The notes beneath the pieces were generated by a model, which worked only from the letters and a program-made list of their open reading frames with translations, had not been told where the DNA came from and did not search any database. The translations under genes and the position numbers were made by a program. Of a DNA stretch of 29,997 bases, positions 6,900-14,952 are shown one piece after another. The stretch comes from MESE01 sp036675035 (GTDB lineage Bacteria; Pseudomonadota; Gammaproteobacteria; Burkholderiales; Burkholderiaceae_D). Position 1 is the first letter of the stretch, and each line of letters begins with the position of its first letter. Location: assembly GCA_036675035.1 (NCBI GenBank), contig JAKFFO010000123.1:1-29997 (forward strand), in the 5' to 3' direction.

Positions 6900-7700
6900 T
6901 CAGTTCAATGCCTTGGCGATCATGCCGAATGCGACTATCGCCGATACCAGTGCGAATCCCTTTTGAAGCTGCGGCGCGGCCAGGCGCAATGCGACGATGC
7001 GACCGATCATCATTCCGGCAAGCGCGCCTGCGGAGAACGGGATCGCGATCGCGTACTCCAGGCGTCCCGCGGCAACACTAATCGATACGGCGGCAAGCGA
7101 TATCAATGCGATGACCGCCAGCGAGGTCGCCACGATCGATTGCATGGTCAGGTCGGTATAGCGTTGCAGCGCCGGCACCATGACAAATCCGCCGCCGACG
7201 CCGAGCAGTCCGGATAACAGTCCGGCCAATGCGCCTGCTGTCATCAACGCGCGTGCGCAGGCGCTGGTCCAGATAAACCGCCCGCTGCGGGCATCCCGAA
7301 CGCACGGCAGATCATGTGCCGGCATCCGGTCGCTTGTACCGCCGGCGCTGCGGGATCGGCGAAATGACCGGTATGCAACCAGCAGCAACACCAGACCGAA
7401 CAGCAGGCTCAGCGTGCGGGCGTTCAGGTGTTGCGCCAGCCATATACCCGCTGGTGACAGCAGCATTCCGGCACCGGCCATCAGCAGCGCGGCACGATAT
7501 CGTACCGTGCCTGCTTTCAGGGCCAATCCCGCGCCCAGTGCGGCCGATAGTCCGACGGCCAGCAATCCGATCGGTCCTGCCTGGGCAACGCCCATGCCGG
7601 TGCCGAATACCAGCAGCGGCACCGCGAGAATGCCGCCGCCGGCACCGGTCAACGCCATGATCGTGCCGACCAGAAAACCCAAGCCGATACTCGCTTCCAT
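6900..7700 (-). CDS. TauE/SafE-family sulfite/organosulfur permease
   Basis: Inner-membrane protein of 266 aa with about eight hydrophobic segments. The two family repeats are visible: GFLVGTIMALTGAGGGILAVP near the N-terminus and AGLLSGLLGVGGGFVMVPAL near residue 160, each with the glycine-rich G-x-GGG-x3-VP signature of TauE/SafE. Members export sulfite, sulfoacetate or other sulfur compounds. It is the last gene of the BigR-like operon, starting 17 bp after the second YeeE-type gene. This fits removal of sulfite produced by persulfide dioxygenase, encoded divergently. Substrate is inferred from context. Confidence 0.92.
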   Translation of the reverse strand: MEASIGLGFLVGTIMALTGAGGGILAVPLLVFGTGMGVAQAGPIGLLAVGLSAALGAGLALKAGTVRYRAALLMAGAGMLLSPAGIWLAQHLNARTLSLLFGLVLLLVAYRSFRRSRSAGGTSDRMPAHDLPCVRDARSGRFIWTSACARALMTAGALAGLLSGLLGVGGGFVMVPALQRYTDLTMQSIVATSLAVIALISLAAVSISVAAGRLEYAIAIPFSAGALAGMMIGRIVALRLAAPQLQKGFALVSAIVAFGMIAKALN

Positions 7701-7717
7701 TCAGGTCTCCGCGGACG

Positions 7718-8155
7718 TCACACTTTGTTCCTGTTCGACGAGCCGGGCATCCGGTCCAGGAATTCAAATATTGCCATTCCGGCGAGCATCGCAAGCACGA
7801 ACAGGCCCGGCTTGTATCCGCCAGTCGCCAGAGAAGTGAGCGCCGGGCCAGGGCAATAGCCGGCGAGGCCCCATCCCACGCCGAAAGTCAGCCCGCCGAG
7901 CAGGAGTCGACGGTCGATGCGGCGCGTGTCCGGAAGCCGCATTACATCGCCGAGAAGCGTCTTGCGCGAACGTTCGGCAAGCATGAAAGCTACCAGACCG
8001 ATCATCACTGCGCCGCCCATCACGAACATGAGCGATGGATCCCATCGGCCTGCAAGATCCAGGAAGCCGATGACTTTCGACGGGTCCGTCATGCCCGACA
8101 GGATCAGGCCGATTCCAAATAACAGGCCGGCGATAAGAGCTACCAATAATTGCAT
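7718..8155 (-). CDS. YeeE/YedE half-transporter, second subunit (PmpB-like)
   Basis: Membrane protein of 145 aa with about four hydrophobic helices. It has the family signature GMTDPSKVIGFLD (residues about 21-33) and a conserved cysteine in GLAGYCPGPALTSLATGG (about 100-117). YeeE/YedE proteins move thiosulfate or other sulfur species, and the conserved cysteines are needed for transport in characterised members. Here, as in many betaproteobacteria, the full transporter is split into two adjacent short genes. It starts 10 bp after its partner (8166-8597). Control by the BigR-like repressor at the head of the operon is expected. Confidence 0.9.
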   Translation of the reverse strand: MQLLVALIAGLLFGIGLILSGMTDPSKVIGFLDLAGRWDPSLMFVMGGAVMIGLVAFMLAERSRKTLLGDVMRLPDTRRIDRRLLLGGLTFGVGWGLAGYCPGPALTSLATGGYKPGLFVLAMLAGMAIFEFLDRMPGSSNRNKV

Positions 8156-8165
8156 TGTTTGTTCC

Positions 8166-8597
8166 TTAACCGATCAGATGGCGGACTACGAATACGGTCG
8201 CAAATCCGGCAAACATGAAGGCGGCAGTTGCTGCCAGAGAACGAGGCGAACGCCTCGACACGCCGCACACTCCGTGTCCGCTGGTGCATCCGGAACCGTA
8301 TCGGGTTCCGATACCGACCAGCAGGCCGGCGACAACCAGCGTCGCACCGTCGGCGTCGACCCGAACCGCGGGAAGAGGTGCAAACAAGCTGAACACCGCC
8401 GGCGCCAGGACCAGGCCCAGCACGAATGCAATGCGCCAGTTGATATCGCCTTTGACCGGGTGCAGGAGCCCGCCGACAATGCCGCTGATGCCTGCGATCC
8501 TTCCATTCAGCAGCAAAAATAATGCGGTCGCCAGACCGATCAGAATTCCGCCGCCTAGCGACGACCAGGGAGTAAAGTTTGCCCAGTCAATTATCAT
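8166..8597 (-). CDS. YeeE/YedE half-transporter, first subunit (PmpA-like)
   Basis: Membrane protein of 143 aa with about four hydrophobic helices. It carries the signature RYGSGCTSGHGVCGVSRRSP (about residues 99-118) with two conserved cysteines of the sulfur-transport family. I chose ATG 8597, which overlaps the upstream repressor's stop codon as ATGA. A longer upstream reading frame exists but lies entirely inside the repressor gene and has no family similarity. The pair with the next gene forms one complete YeeE-type transporter for thiosulfate, sulfide or polysulfide. Confidence 0.9.
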   Translation of the reverse strand: MIIDWANFTPWSSLGGGILIGLATALFLLLNGRIAGISGIVGGLLHPVKGDINWRIAFVLGLVLAPAVFSLFAPLPAVRVDADGATLVVAGLLVGIGTRYGSGCTSGHGVCGVSRRSPRSLAATAAFMFAGFATVFVVRHLIG

Positions 8598-8929
8598 TTT
8601 TTCGGCTTTCCTTGTTTTGCGCAAAATTGCTCGTAGAGCACTTGCATCACCGCCATTGCTTCCTTGCTGGCGATAGTGTAAAAAATCTGCTTGCCCTCGC
8701 GTCGAGTGCTGACCAGTTGCTCGTCGCGCAGCACGGCCAGCTGCTGCGACAATGTCGGCTGCCTGATGGCGGTCAGCGTTTCCAGATCGCCGACGCAATA
8801 TTCAGCCTGACTCAAATGGCATAGCAATAGCAAACGGTCCGGATTGGCCAATACCCTGAGCAAGGCGCATGCGTCGGCTGCGGCCGCTGACAGGCTTTCG
8901 AGATTGATCTGCTTGACTGATGTATTCAT
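8594..8929 (-). CDS. bigR: BigR/SqrR-like ArsR-family persulfide-responsive repressor
   Basis: Winged-helix repressor of 111 aa. The recognition segment is RQPTLSQQLAVLRDEQLVSTRREGKQIFY in full context (about 56-84; key residues QPTLSQQL), very close to BigR of Xylella and Agrobacterium. Two cysteines align with the redox pair of BigR/SqrR (Cys42 and Cys108 there): the one in LLLLCHL and the one in EQFCAKQ. In that group reactive sulfur links the two cysteines and releases DNA. There is an extra cysteine in AEYCVGD. The gene heads an operon with two YeeE-type genes and TauE, and is divergent from a persulfide dioxygenase, the classical BigR neighbourhood. A near-ideal promoter and an operator-like repeat lie just upstream (8970-8999). 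Confidence 0.9.
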   Translation of the reverse strand: MNTSVKQINLESLSAAAADACALLRVLANPDRLLLLCHLSQAEYCVGDLETLTAIRQPTLSQQLAVLRDEQLVSTRREGKQIFYTIASKEAMAVMQVLYEQFCAKQGKPKK

Positions 8930-8969
8930 TTAAGTCGCTTCGCGGACGGTAAAACACTTCGATATACAA

Positions 8970-8996
8970 AATTATATATCATAATAATATATAATT
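8970..8996. promoter_or_regulatory. Perfect 10-7-10 inverted repeat, likely BigR operator
   Basis: AATTATATAT at 8970-8979 and ATATATAATT at 8987-8996 are exact reverse complements separated by 7 bp. The site lies in the divergent region between the ArsR-type repressor and the persulfide dioxygenase and overlaps the core promoter of the repressor operon. AT-rich palindromes of this kind are the known targets of BigR-type repressors. Confidence 0.75.
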
Positions 8997-8999
8997 CAA
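8971..8999 (-). promoter_or_regulatory. Sigma-70-type promoter of the bigR operon
   Basis: Read on the minus strand, -35 TTGAAT (8999-8994) and -10 TATAAT (8976-8971) are separated by exactly 17 bp, giving a start near 8964 and a leader of about 35 bases. The operator repeat occupies the spacer and the -10, so bound repressor would block RNA polymerase. On the plus strand a TATAAT lies at 9000-9005 for the divergent gene, but I found no good -35 for it. Confidence 0.65.
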
Positions 9000-9088
9000 T
9001 ATAATGAATTCGCGGCATACGCTGCGATAGTCCGAGAGTCGCCGTCCCATGGAATATCGATAATCGAGGTAACGTACGAATCGGCGCT

Positions 9089-9127
9089 TATCCGGATACA
9101 TGCAATTTCAATCCGTATCCATTGAAA
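9089..9127 (+). other. Small inverted repeats in the leader of the persulfide dioxygenase gene
   Basis: TATCCGGATA at 9089-9098 is a perfect 10-bp palindrome. TTTCAAT at 9106-9112 and ATTGAAA at 9121-9127 form a 7-8-7 inverted repeat ending 16 bp before the start codon. They could be a second operator or leader structure; nothing more can be said from sequence. Confidence 0.35.
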
Positions 9128-9143
9128 CTGACCAGGAGCCCAT

Positions 9144-9893
9144 ATGATCTTCCGCCAACTTTTTGAACCTTTGTCGAGCACATATACCTATTTGCTTGGC
9201 TGTGAAGAAACCGGGCAGGCGATCCTGATCGATCCGGTCATTTCCTCAATGGACCGCGATCTTGCCGAACTTGACCGGCTTGGCCTGAAGCTGGCTTACA
9301 CCGTCGACACTCATATTCATGCCGACCACATTACCGCGGCACTGGATTTGAAGAAAAAGCTCGGCAGCAAAATTGCCGCGCCGGCGTACGACCGCCTTCC
9401 GTGCGCGGATGTCGGGATCGAAGAAGGCAGGCCTTTCCAGGCAGGCAGTCTCATGCTGCAGCCATTGCATACGCCTGGCCATACCGACGGCCACTTTGCG
9501 TACCTGTTCGGCGAGCGCGTATTTACCGGTGACGCGTTGCTCATCGAAGGCTGCGGGCGTACCGATTTCCAGAACGGCGATGCGGATGCATTGTATAAAA
9601 GCGTCAACGAAAAACTGTTCACGCTGCCAGACGATTATCTGGTTTATCCGGCGCATGATTACCACGATCGGCGCGTATCCACGATTGCACAGGAGAAGAA
9701 ACGCAACCCGCGACTTGGCGGCGACCGAAGCCTCGATGAGTTCAGGATCATCATGGCCAACCTGAATCTGCCATATCCGAAATTCATCGACTATGCGGTA
9801 CCGGGCAACCGGCAATGCGGCGTTTGTCCGGAAGACGTCCCGCAAAATCTCGCGAGCTATTGCCGCCAGATGGAGCAAAGTCCGCAGGGTTGA
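9144..9893 (+). CDS. ETHE1-type persulfide dioxygenase (MBL fold)
   Basis: Metallo-beta-lactamase-fold protein of 249 aa. It shows THIHADH (His57, His59, Asp61, His62), HTPGHTDGH (His113) and FTGDALL (Asp130). The single Fe(II) of ETHE1 enzymes is held by the first His, the middle His and this Asp. The CGRTDFQ motif (about 137-143) and the later AHDYHDR motif mark the persulfide dioxygenase group rather than glyoxalase II. The enzyme oxidises glutathione persulfide to sulfite and GSH. The ATG at 9144 follows an AGGAG ribosome site. It is divergent from a BigR-like repressor operon that includes TauE and YeeE-type transporters, consistent with sulfide detoxification. No sulfide:quinone reductase or rhodanese gene is present in the window. 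Confidence 0.93.
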   Translation: MIFRQLFEPLSSTYTYLLGCEETGQAILIDPVISSMDRDLAELDRLGLKLAYTVDTHIHADHITAALDLKKKLGSKIAAPAYDRLPCADVGIEEGRPFQAGSLMLQPLHTPGHTDGHFAYLFGERVFTGDALLIEGCGRTDFQNGDADALYKSVNEKLFTLPDDYLVYPAHDYHDRRVSTIAQEKKRNPRLGGDRSLDEFRIIMANLNLPYPKFIDYAVPGNRQCGVCPEDVPQNLASYCRQMEQSPQG

Positions 9894-9968
9894 TCGGGAT
9901 GCCCGGCGCTGCCGTCGACGGCCTGAAATGTCATGGTGGTTCTGTTCCGGGCTGATCGAACAACCAGG

Positions 9969-10826
9969 TCAATTCATTTGATATGCGACATCAATTGCAC
10001 GTCCTTTCCGGACGGCATGCCATTTGTCTTCGTCATACCAGCCGACTTCGCCTTCCAGCGGTATGCGCATGCCATGCCGCTCTGCATACTGTCCGAAGTG
10101 GCCTTCCCATGCCACCTTCCTGAAACCGTCCTTGAACTTTCCCCAGCGCCCGGAAGTATGAATGCCGGTAACTTCACCGGACTGTGCGAATGCAAACTCA
10201 AGCTGGACCGTCGTGCCTGAATCGGTCAGGGTAGCCAGCGCATGACGGTCGTCAATCGGACTCCAGCGGACGCCGGAACCCGGCAGTAGTGCGGTCGGGT
10301 ACCAGACCGCTTCAGCCAGATAGCGGTGCAGCGAACCCGAGTTCATCTCTGCACCACCGGATTCCTGCGCGATCGTGATGATTGAAAGCAAGTCCACCTT
10401 GCTGGAGCCTCGGCCTGACACGTACCGGTCGGCGACGCCAAGCTGGATCAGCGGCAGCATGAAGACACGTGCGTCCCAGATGAAACTGCGCGGTCCGGGA
10501 ACGACATGCTGAACCGCCTCGAAATCGAACCAGCGCTTGCTGTGGATATCGGTGCGCAACGTTCCGGCCTGCCGGTAACGCGCCGAGCGGATCAGGGGCT
10601 GGCCATTTTTCAACGCATAGCGGAAATAGCGGGCAACCGGCGCCGGAAGAATGTCGAGTTCTGCAAACGCGACCGTCGCGGATTTTTCAACCGTATCCCC
10701 GGAATAGAGCCGTGCGAGCGCGCGAGCCTTCTCGCCGGCTTGCCGCCTTGCTCCAGAAAGAATCGCGATGCCAGCGGTACCGAGCAATGCAGCAGCTGCC
10801 AGCGTTGCGCGCATCATTGCCGTCAT
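9969..10826 (-). CDS. DUF6544-like protein with N-terminal membrane anchor
   Basis: Protein of 285 aa. A hydrophobic N-terminal segment (about residues 5-25) acts as signal or anchor. Later segments include ILPAPVARYFRYAL, RSFIWDARVFMLPLIQ, a YLAEAVWYPTALLP stretch and a GEVGWYDEDKWHAVRKGR segment, which match my memory of a conserved proteobacterial DUF6544 family of unknown function. The ATG at 10826 overlaps the stop of the upstream P-type ATPase as ATGA, so translation is coupled. An open frame extends further upstream, but it lies wholly inside the ATPase gene. Its position as last gene of the phaC-MBL-ATPase run suggests an accessory role at the membrane. Function is not known. Confidence 0.8.
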   Translation of the reverse strand: MTAMMRATLAAAALLGTAGIAILSGARRQAGEKARALARLYSGDTVEKSATVAFAELDILPAPVARYFRYALKNGQPLIRSARYRQAGTLRTDIHSKRWFDFEAVQHVVPGPRSFIWDARVFMLPLIQLGVADRYVSGRGSSKVDLLSIITIAQESGGAEMNSGSLHRYLAEAVWYPTALLPGSGVRWSPIDDRHALATLTDSGTTVQLEFAFAQSGEVTGIHTSGRWGKFKDGFRKVAWEGHFGQYAERHGMRIPLEGEVGWYDEDKWHAVRKGRAIDVAYQMN

Positions 10827-13489
10827 CCCGTGACAGCGGCATACAGCCACTTTCTGCGAACCAGCAGCTTGTCGAGTTCGACCAGAAAGAATATCGACGA
10901 TGCGAGAACCAGGCAGAAAGCAAGCTCCGAGGCGGTGAGCGGTTCGGTACTGAATATCGGATTCAATGCCGGCACGTAGATCGTTGCCATTTGCAGCATG
11001 AATGTGAGTATTACCGCACCCAGCATCGGCAGGTTGGAGCGCAGTCCCTGCGTGAAGATCGATTCCGTGCCGGAACGCAGCGCCAGTATCAGTCCCATCT
11101 GCGACAGCGGCATCACGGTGAAGACGATGGTTTGCCAATGCGCCGATCCGGACCGGATCGCCCATGCCTGCGCAAACAGTGACACGCCTGCCGTAGCCAG
11201 CCCGATCCACAGGATGCGTTGCCACATGCCGTTCGCAAAAATGCTCTGGTCCGGCGCACGGGGAGGGCGCTGCATGATGCCTTTCTCTGCCGGCTCGGCG
11301 GCCAGCGCCAATCCCGGCAATCCATCGGTCAGCAGGTTGATCCACAGGATGTGGATCGGCAGCAGCGGAATCGGCAAACCGAGGAAGGGCGCAAGGAAGA
11401 TGATCGCGATCTCGGCCGAGTTGCCGGTCATTGCGAAGCGGATGAACTTCAGGATATTGTCGAAGATGCGCCGTCCTTCGCGGACCGCCGATACTATGGT
11501 GGCAAAGTTGTCATCCAGCAGAATCAGGCTGGACGCTTCGCGCGCGACATCGGTGCCGCCCTTGCCCATCGCAATGCCGATGTCGGCACGATTCAGCGCC
11601 GGTGCGTCGTTGACGCCGTCGCCGGTCATTGCGACGAATTCTCCCTGCGCCTGCAGTGCGGCGACGATACGGATCTTCTGTGCCGGATCGACCCGTGCGT
11701 ACACGCGGATATCCGGTACCAGTTGCTTGAACTCTTCATCGTCCAGCTTGGCCAGTTCGGCTCCGGTCATGGCACGGCTGTTCTGCGTGGCGATGCCGAG
11801 ATCGCGTGCGATTGCCAGCGCGGTGGCCGAATGGTCGCCGGTGATCATGACCGGCGTGATGCCTGCCGATCGACACTGGCGCACCGCATCGCGCGCTTCC
11901 GGGCGTGGTGGATCGATCAGGCCAACCAGGCCGACAAAGACCAGTGCGCTTTCGATTTCGGTTGCTGCCAATTCGTTCGGCAATTCCTTCCAGCAGCGGG
12001 TCGCGACCGCCAGCACCCGCAGCCCCCGTGCGGCCATCTGCTCGGCGGTTGCCAAGATCGCTTCGCGCTGCAACGTCGATGCGCCGGCTGCGCAAAGCTG
12101 GGTGTCGCAAAGCGGCAATACGCTTTCGGGCGCGCCCTTGGTGTAGGCGATAAATCCGGCCGGCTGGCGATGCACGGTCGTCATGCGCTTTCGGTCCGAA
12201 TCGAAAGGCAACTCGAAATCGCGAATGGCGTTCGCCTCGAGCTCGGCTTTGTCGAGACCGGCGTCGAGTGCGGCCATGTAGAGCGCTACTTCGGTCGGAT
12301 CGCCGGTCGGGCTTCCGTCGTGGCCGCGGCTTGCGTCGTTCGATAACGCCAGCGCCGAAAACATGCTGTTCCAAGGCTCCGCCGTGAGCGTTGGTGCCAG
12401 CTTCGGAGCGCACATTACAGTTGCATCGGCGTACAGTTCATGAACCTGCATCCGGTTCTGCGTCAGTGTCCCGGTCTTGTCGGAACAGATATAGGTCACC
12501 GACCCGAGGGTTTCCACCGCGGGCAGACGGCGAATCAACGCATTCTTGCGCACCATCTTGCGGGCGCCAAGCGCCAGCGAAATCGTCACTACCGCAGGCA
12601 GCGCTTCCGGGATCGCAGCGACCGCGAGGCTGATGGCAGTAAGGAACATCAGCATCGGCGATTCGTTGCGCAATAATCCGGTGGCGAACACGATGGTGCA
12701 GATTGCCAGTACCGCCATTCCGAGCCGGCGGCCGAATACCGCGAGCCGTTTTTGCAGCGGCGTTTTCGAGTCGCTGTCGGCATCCAGCAGCGTGGCGATC
12801 TTGCCGAGCTCAGTCGCCATTGCAGTGGCGATCGTGAAGCCGGCGCCACGGCCGTAAGTGACGATGGTGCCTTTATAGGCCATGTTGCATCGGTCGCCGA
12901 GCGGCAGTTCCGTGCCATCCAGCGTGTCGCTGATCTTTTCCGCAGTCTGCGCTTCTCCGGTCAGTACCGACTCGTTGATTTTCAACTGCGCGGTGTGGAT
13001 CAGCCGCAAATCGGCCGGCACGATGTTGCCGGCTTCCAGCAGCACGACATCGCCAGGCACGATGTCGGTTGCGGGCAGCATCGTATGCTCACCGCTTCGC
13101 ATCACATGCGCGCTGGTGGCCGCCATATTTTTCAATGCAGCCATTGCGCGTTCGGCGCGCATCTCCTGCGTAAAGCCGATAACCGCATTCAGCAGTACGA
13201 TCACCACGATCGCAATCGTGTCTTTAATATCGCCGATCAATCCGGAAATGACCGCCGCCGCAATCAGTATCAGGATCATGAAATCGGCAAACTGATCCAG
13301 CAGCATGCGCCACACAGGACGCGGCGGCTTTTCGTGAATTGCGTTGGTGCCGTGGCGGGCCAGGCGGCTGGCCGATTCCTCGTGCGTCAGGCCGGTTGCG
13401 GCGTCGATGCCCAGCCGGGCAGCCACATCGTCTGTCGGCAGCGTATGCCATGCCGGCCGATCGCCGGCATGATTCAAGTCAGCTGCCAT
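10823..13489 (-). CDS. P2A-type cation (probably Ca2+) transporting ATPase
   Basis: Membrane ion pump of 888 aa, full length for the SERCA/PMR1-like group. The N-terminal cation-ATPase domain is followed by M1-M2, the A domain, phosphorylation site Asp337 in SDKTGTLT, the hinge motif TGDGVNDAPAL, and M5-M10. Ca2+-site residues are visible: PEALP in M4 (Glu295), N-x2-E in M5 (GNSAE), and N-x2-TD in M6 (INLLTDGLP). The M8 segment seems to lack the Glu of SERCA site I, so one Ca2+ per cycle is likely, as in PMCA-like pumps. The A-domain loop reads TGEA (residues 177-180), where TGES is usual; the catalytic Glu179 is kept. It is the third gene of the phaC run, 85 bp after the MBL gene. Confidence 0.93.
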   Translation of the reverse strand: MAADLNHAGDRPAWHTLPTDDVAARLGIDAATGLTHEESASRLARHGTNAIHEKPPRPVWRMLLDQFADFMILILIAAAVISGLIGDIKDTIAIVVIVLLNAVIGFTQEMRAERAMAALKNMAATSAHVMRSGEHTMLPATDIVPGDVVLLEAGNIVPADLRLIHTAQLKINESVLTGEAQTAEKISDTLDGTELPLGDRCNMAYKGTIVTYGRGAGFTIATAMATELGKIATLLDADSDSKTPLQKRLAVFGRRLGMAVLAICTIVFATGLLRNESPMLMFLTAISLAVAAIPEALPAVVTISLALGARKMVRKNALIRRLPAVETLGSVTYICSDKTGTLTQNRMQVHELYADATVMCAPKLAPTLTAEPWNSMFSALALSNDASRGHDGSPTGDPTEVALYMAALDAGLDKAELEANAIRDFELPFDSDRKRMTTVHRQPAGFIAYTKGAPESVLPLCDTQLCAAGASTLQREAILATAEQMAARGLRVLAVATRCWKELPNELAATEIESALVFVGLVGLIDPPRPEARDAVRQCRSAGITPVMITGDHSATALAIARDLGIATQNSRAMTGAELAKLDDEEFKQLVPDIRVYARVDPAQKIRIVAALQAQGEFVAMTGDGVNDAPALNRADIGIAMGKGGTDVAREASSLILLDDNFATIVSAVREGRRIFDNILKFIRFAMTGNSAEIAIIFLAPFLGLPIPLLPIHILWINLLTDGLPGLALAAEPAEKGIMQRPPRAPDQSIFANGMWQRILWIGLATAGVSLFAQAWAIRSGSAHWQTIVFTVMPLSQMGLILALRSGTESIFTQGLRSNLPMLGAVILTFMLQMATIYVPALNPIFSTEPLTASELAFCLVLASSIFFLVELDKLLVRRKWLYAAVTG

Positions 13490-13574
13490 GGCGCAGGCGA
13501 TTCCGCAAAGCGGGTTGATCGATCATTCCTGAATTGCGCTTCCTGCGTAGTTTTGATTTCTCTCGGTACATGGG

Positions 13575-14936
13575 TCAGGTTAATTCGAAGCTCTCCCGGT
13601 AGTCCGGCACCCGGCACTGCCATCTCAATTCTTCTTCGATCCGCTTGCGCAACGCGTCGGCACCGTCGGGCTCGCCATGCGTTATGAATGTCTGCTTCGG
13701 CGGTATCGAGAAGTGCGACAGCCACTGTACGATTTCATTGCCGTCGGCATGGGCCGACAAATTGCTTATTTGCGCGACCTGCGCGCGGAGCCGGACATAT
13801 TCGCCGTGGATCTTGATCGATTCGGCGCCCGCCAGCATCGCCGCACCGCGCGTTCCGCCCGCCTGGTATCCGGCGAACAGGATGGTATTGCGATGGTCGG
13901 AAGCAAATGCCTTCAGGTGGTGCAGTACGCGGCCACCCGTTGCCATGCCGCCTGCAGCGATGATCACCATCGGAACGCGCTTCCGGTTGAGTTCGATCGA
14001 CTCTTCCACCGAATTGATGATTTTCGCCGAATTGCACATGGCGGCACACTGCTCGTGGCTGAGGCGATGCTCCTTGTGATGCTTCTGGTATATCGCAAGC
14101 GCATTTACCGCCATCGGGCTGTTCAGGTACACCGGCAGCATCGGCGGGATTTCGCCGGTCTGCTTGAGCAGATGCACGTAATACAGAAGTTCCTGCGCTC
14201 GGCCGACGGCGAAGGACGGGATGATGGTCACGCCCCCGCGATTGGCGGTTTCGCGAATGACGCGGCCGAGCAGTATCTTCGGGTCTTCGGGATCGTGCTG
14301 CCGATTGCCATAAGTCGATTCCACCACCAGGTAATCGGTTTTCTCGATTATCGAAGGCGGTACCATGAGCGGATCGTCCGGGCGGCCGAGATCACCGGAA
14401 AAAGTGATCGTGGTCTGGCCGTCGTCGACTGCGACGATTGCCGCACCCAGGATATGGCCGGCCGGCACCATACGCGCATGCATGCCGTCGCCGAGCGCAA
14501 TCGGCTTGCCGAACGCCACAGGGGAAAAATGTCTGAGCGCCCGGCGCGCATCGCCTTCGGTATACAGCGGCAGCGCAGGGTGATGCTTCGAAAAACCGTG
14601 CCGGTTAGCGAAGTCTGCTTCTTCTTCCAGCAGGTGCCCGCTATCGGGCAACAGGATGCCGCACAGATCGTAGGTCGCCTCGGTACAGAATATTTTTCCG
14701 CGAAATCCGTCCCGCACCAGCAACGGCAGGTAGCCGCTGTGATCCAGATGTGCATGCGTCAGCACGACGGCATCGAGTTCGGCCGGCGGTACCGGAAGGC
14801 GTTCCCAGTTACGCAATCGTAACTGCTTGTATCCCTGGAACAAACCGCAGTCGACGAGAACCCTGGTCTTTTCCGACGTGAGAAGATACTTGGACCCGGT
14901 CACCGTGCCGGTAGCGCCTAGAAATTGGATCTGCAT
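13575..14936 (-). CDS. Beta-CASP metallo-beta-lactamase RNA-processing-type protein
   Basis: Protein of 453 aa with the layout of the CPSF73/YSH1-like bacterial family. It starts MQIQFLGATGTVTGSKY. The metal motif THAHLDHSG (His61, His63, Asp65, His66) is followed by PAGHILGAA, SGDLGRPDDP and the beta-CASP insert with PSFAVGRAQELLYY. The C-terminal metallo part has the LSAHAD and THGEPDGADAL motifs. Characterised relatives are zinc-dependent endo- or exoribonucleases. I chose the ATG at 14936 because it begins the family consensus and has GGGAG 10 bases upstream. It starts 16 bp after the phaC stop. In Burkholderiales this family is often found beside stress or PHA genes, but its substrate here is unknown. 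Confidence 0.92.
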   Translation of the reverse strand: MQIQFLGATGTVTGSKYLLTSEKTRVLVDCGLFQGYKQLRLRNWERLPVPPAELDAVVLTHAHLDHSGYLPLLVRDGFRGKIFCTEATYDLCGILLPDSGHLLEEEADFANRHGFSKHHPALPLYTEGDARRALRHFSPVAFGKPIALGDGMHARMVPAGHILGAAIVAVDDGQTTITFSGDLGRPDDPLMVPPSIIEKTDYLVVESTYGNRQHDPEDPKILLGRVIRETANRGGVTIIPSFAVGRAQELLYYVHLLKQTGEIPPMLPVYLNSPMAVNALAIYQKHHKEHRLSHEQCAAMCNSAKIINSVEESIELNRKRVPMVIIAAGGMATGGRVLHHLKAFASDHRNTILFAGYQAGGTRGAAMLAGAESIKIHGEYVRLRAQVAQISNLSAHADGNEIVQWLSHFSIPPKQTFITHGEPDGADALRKRIEEELRWQCRVPDYRESFELT

Positions 14937-14952
14937 CGACTGGAATCTCCCT

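Noticed and set aside
13516..13525. TGATCGATCA palindrome upstream of the P-type ATPase as an FNR box
   Set aside because: The half-sites are separated by 2 bp and not the 4 bp required, and the right half is ATCAT and not ATCAA. It is probably chance.
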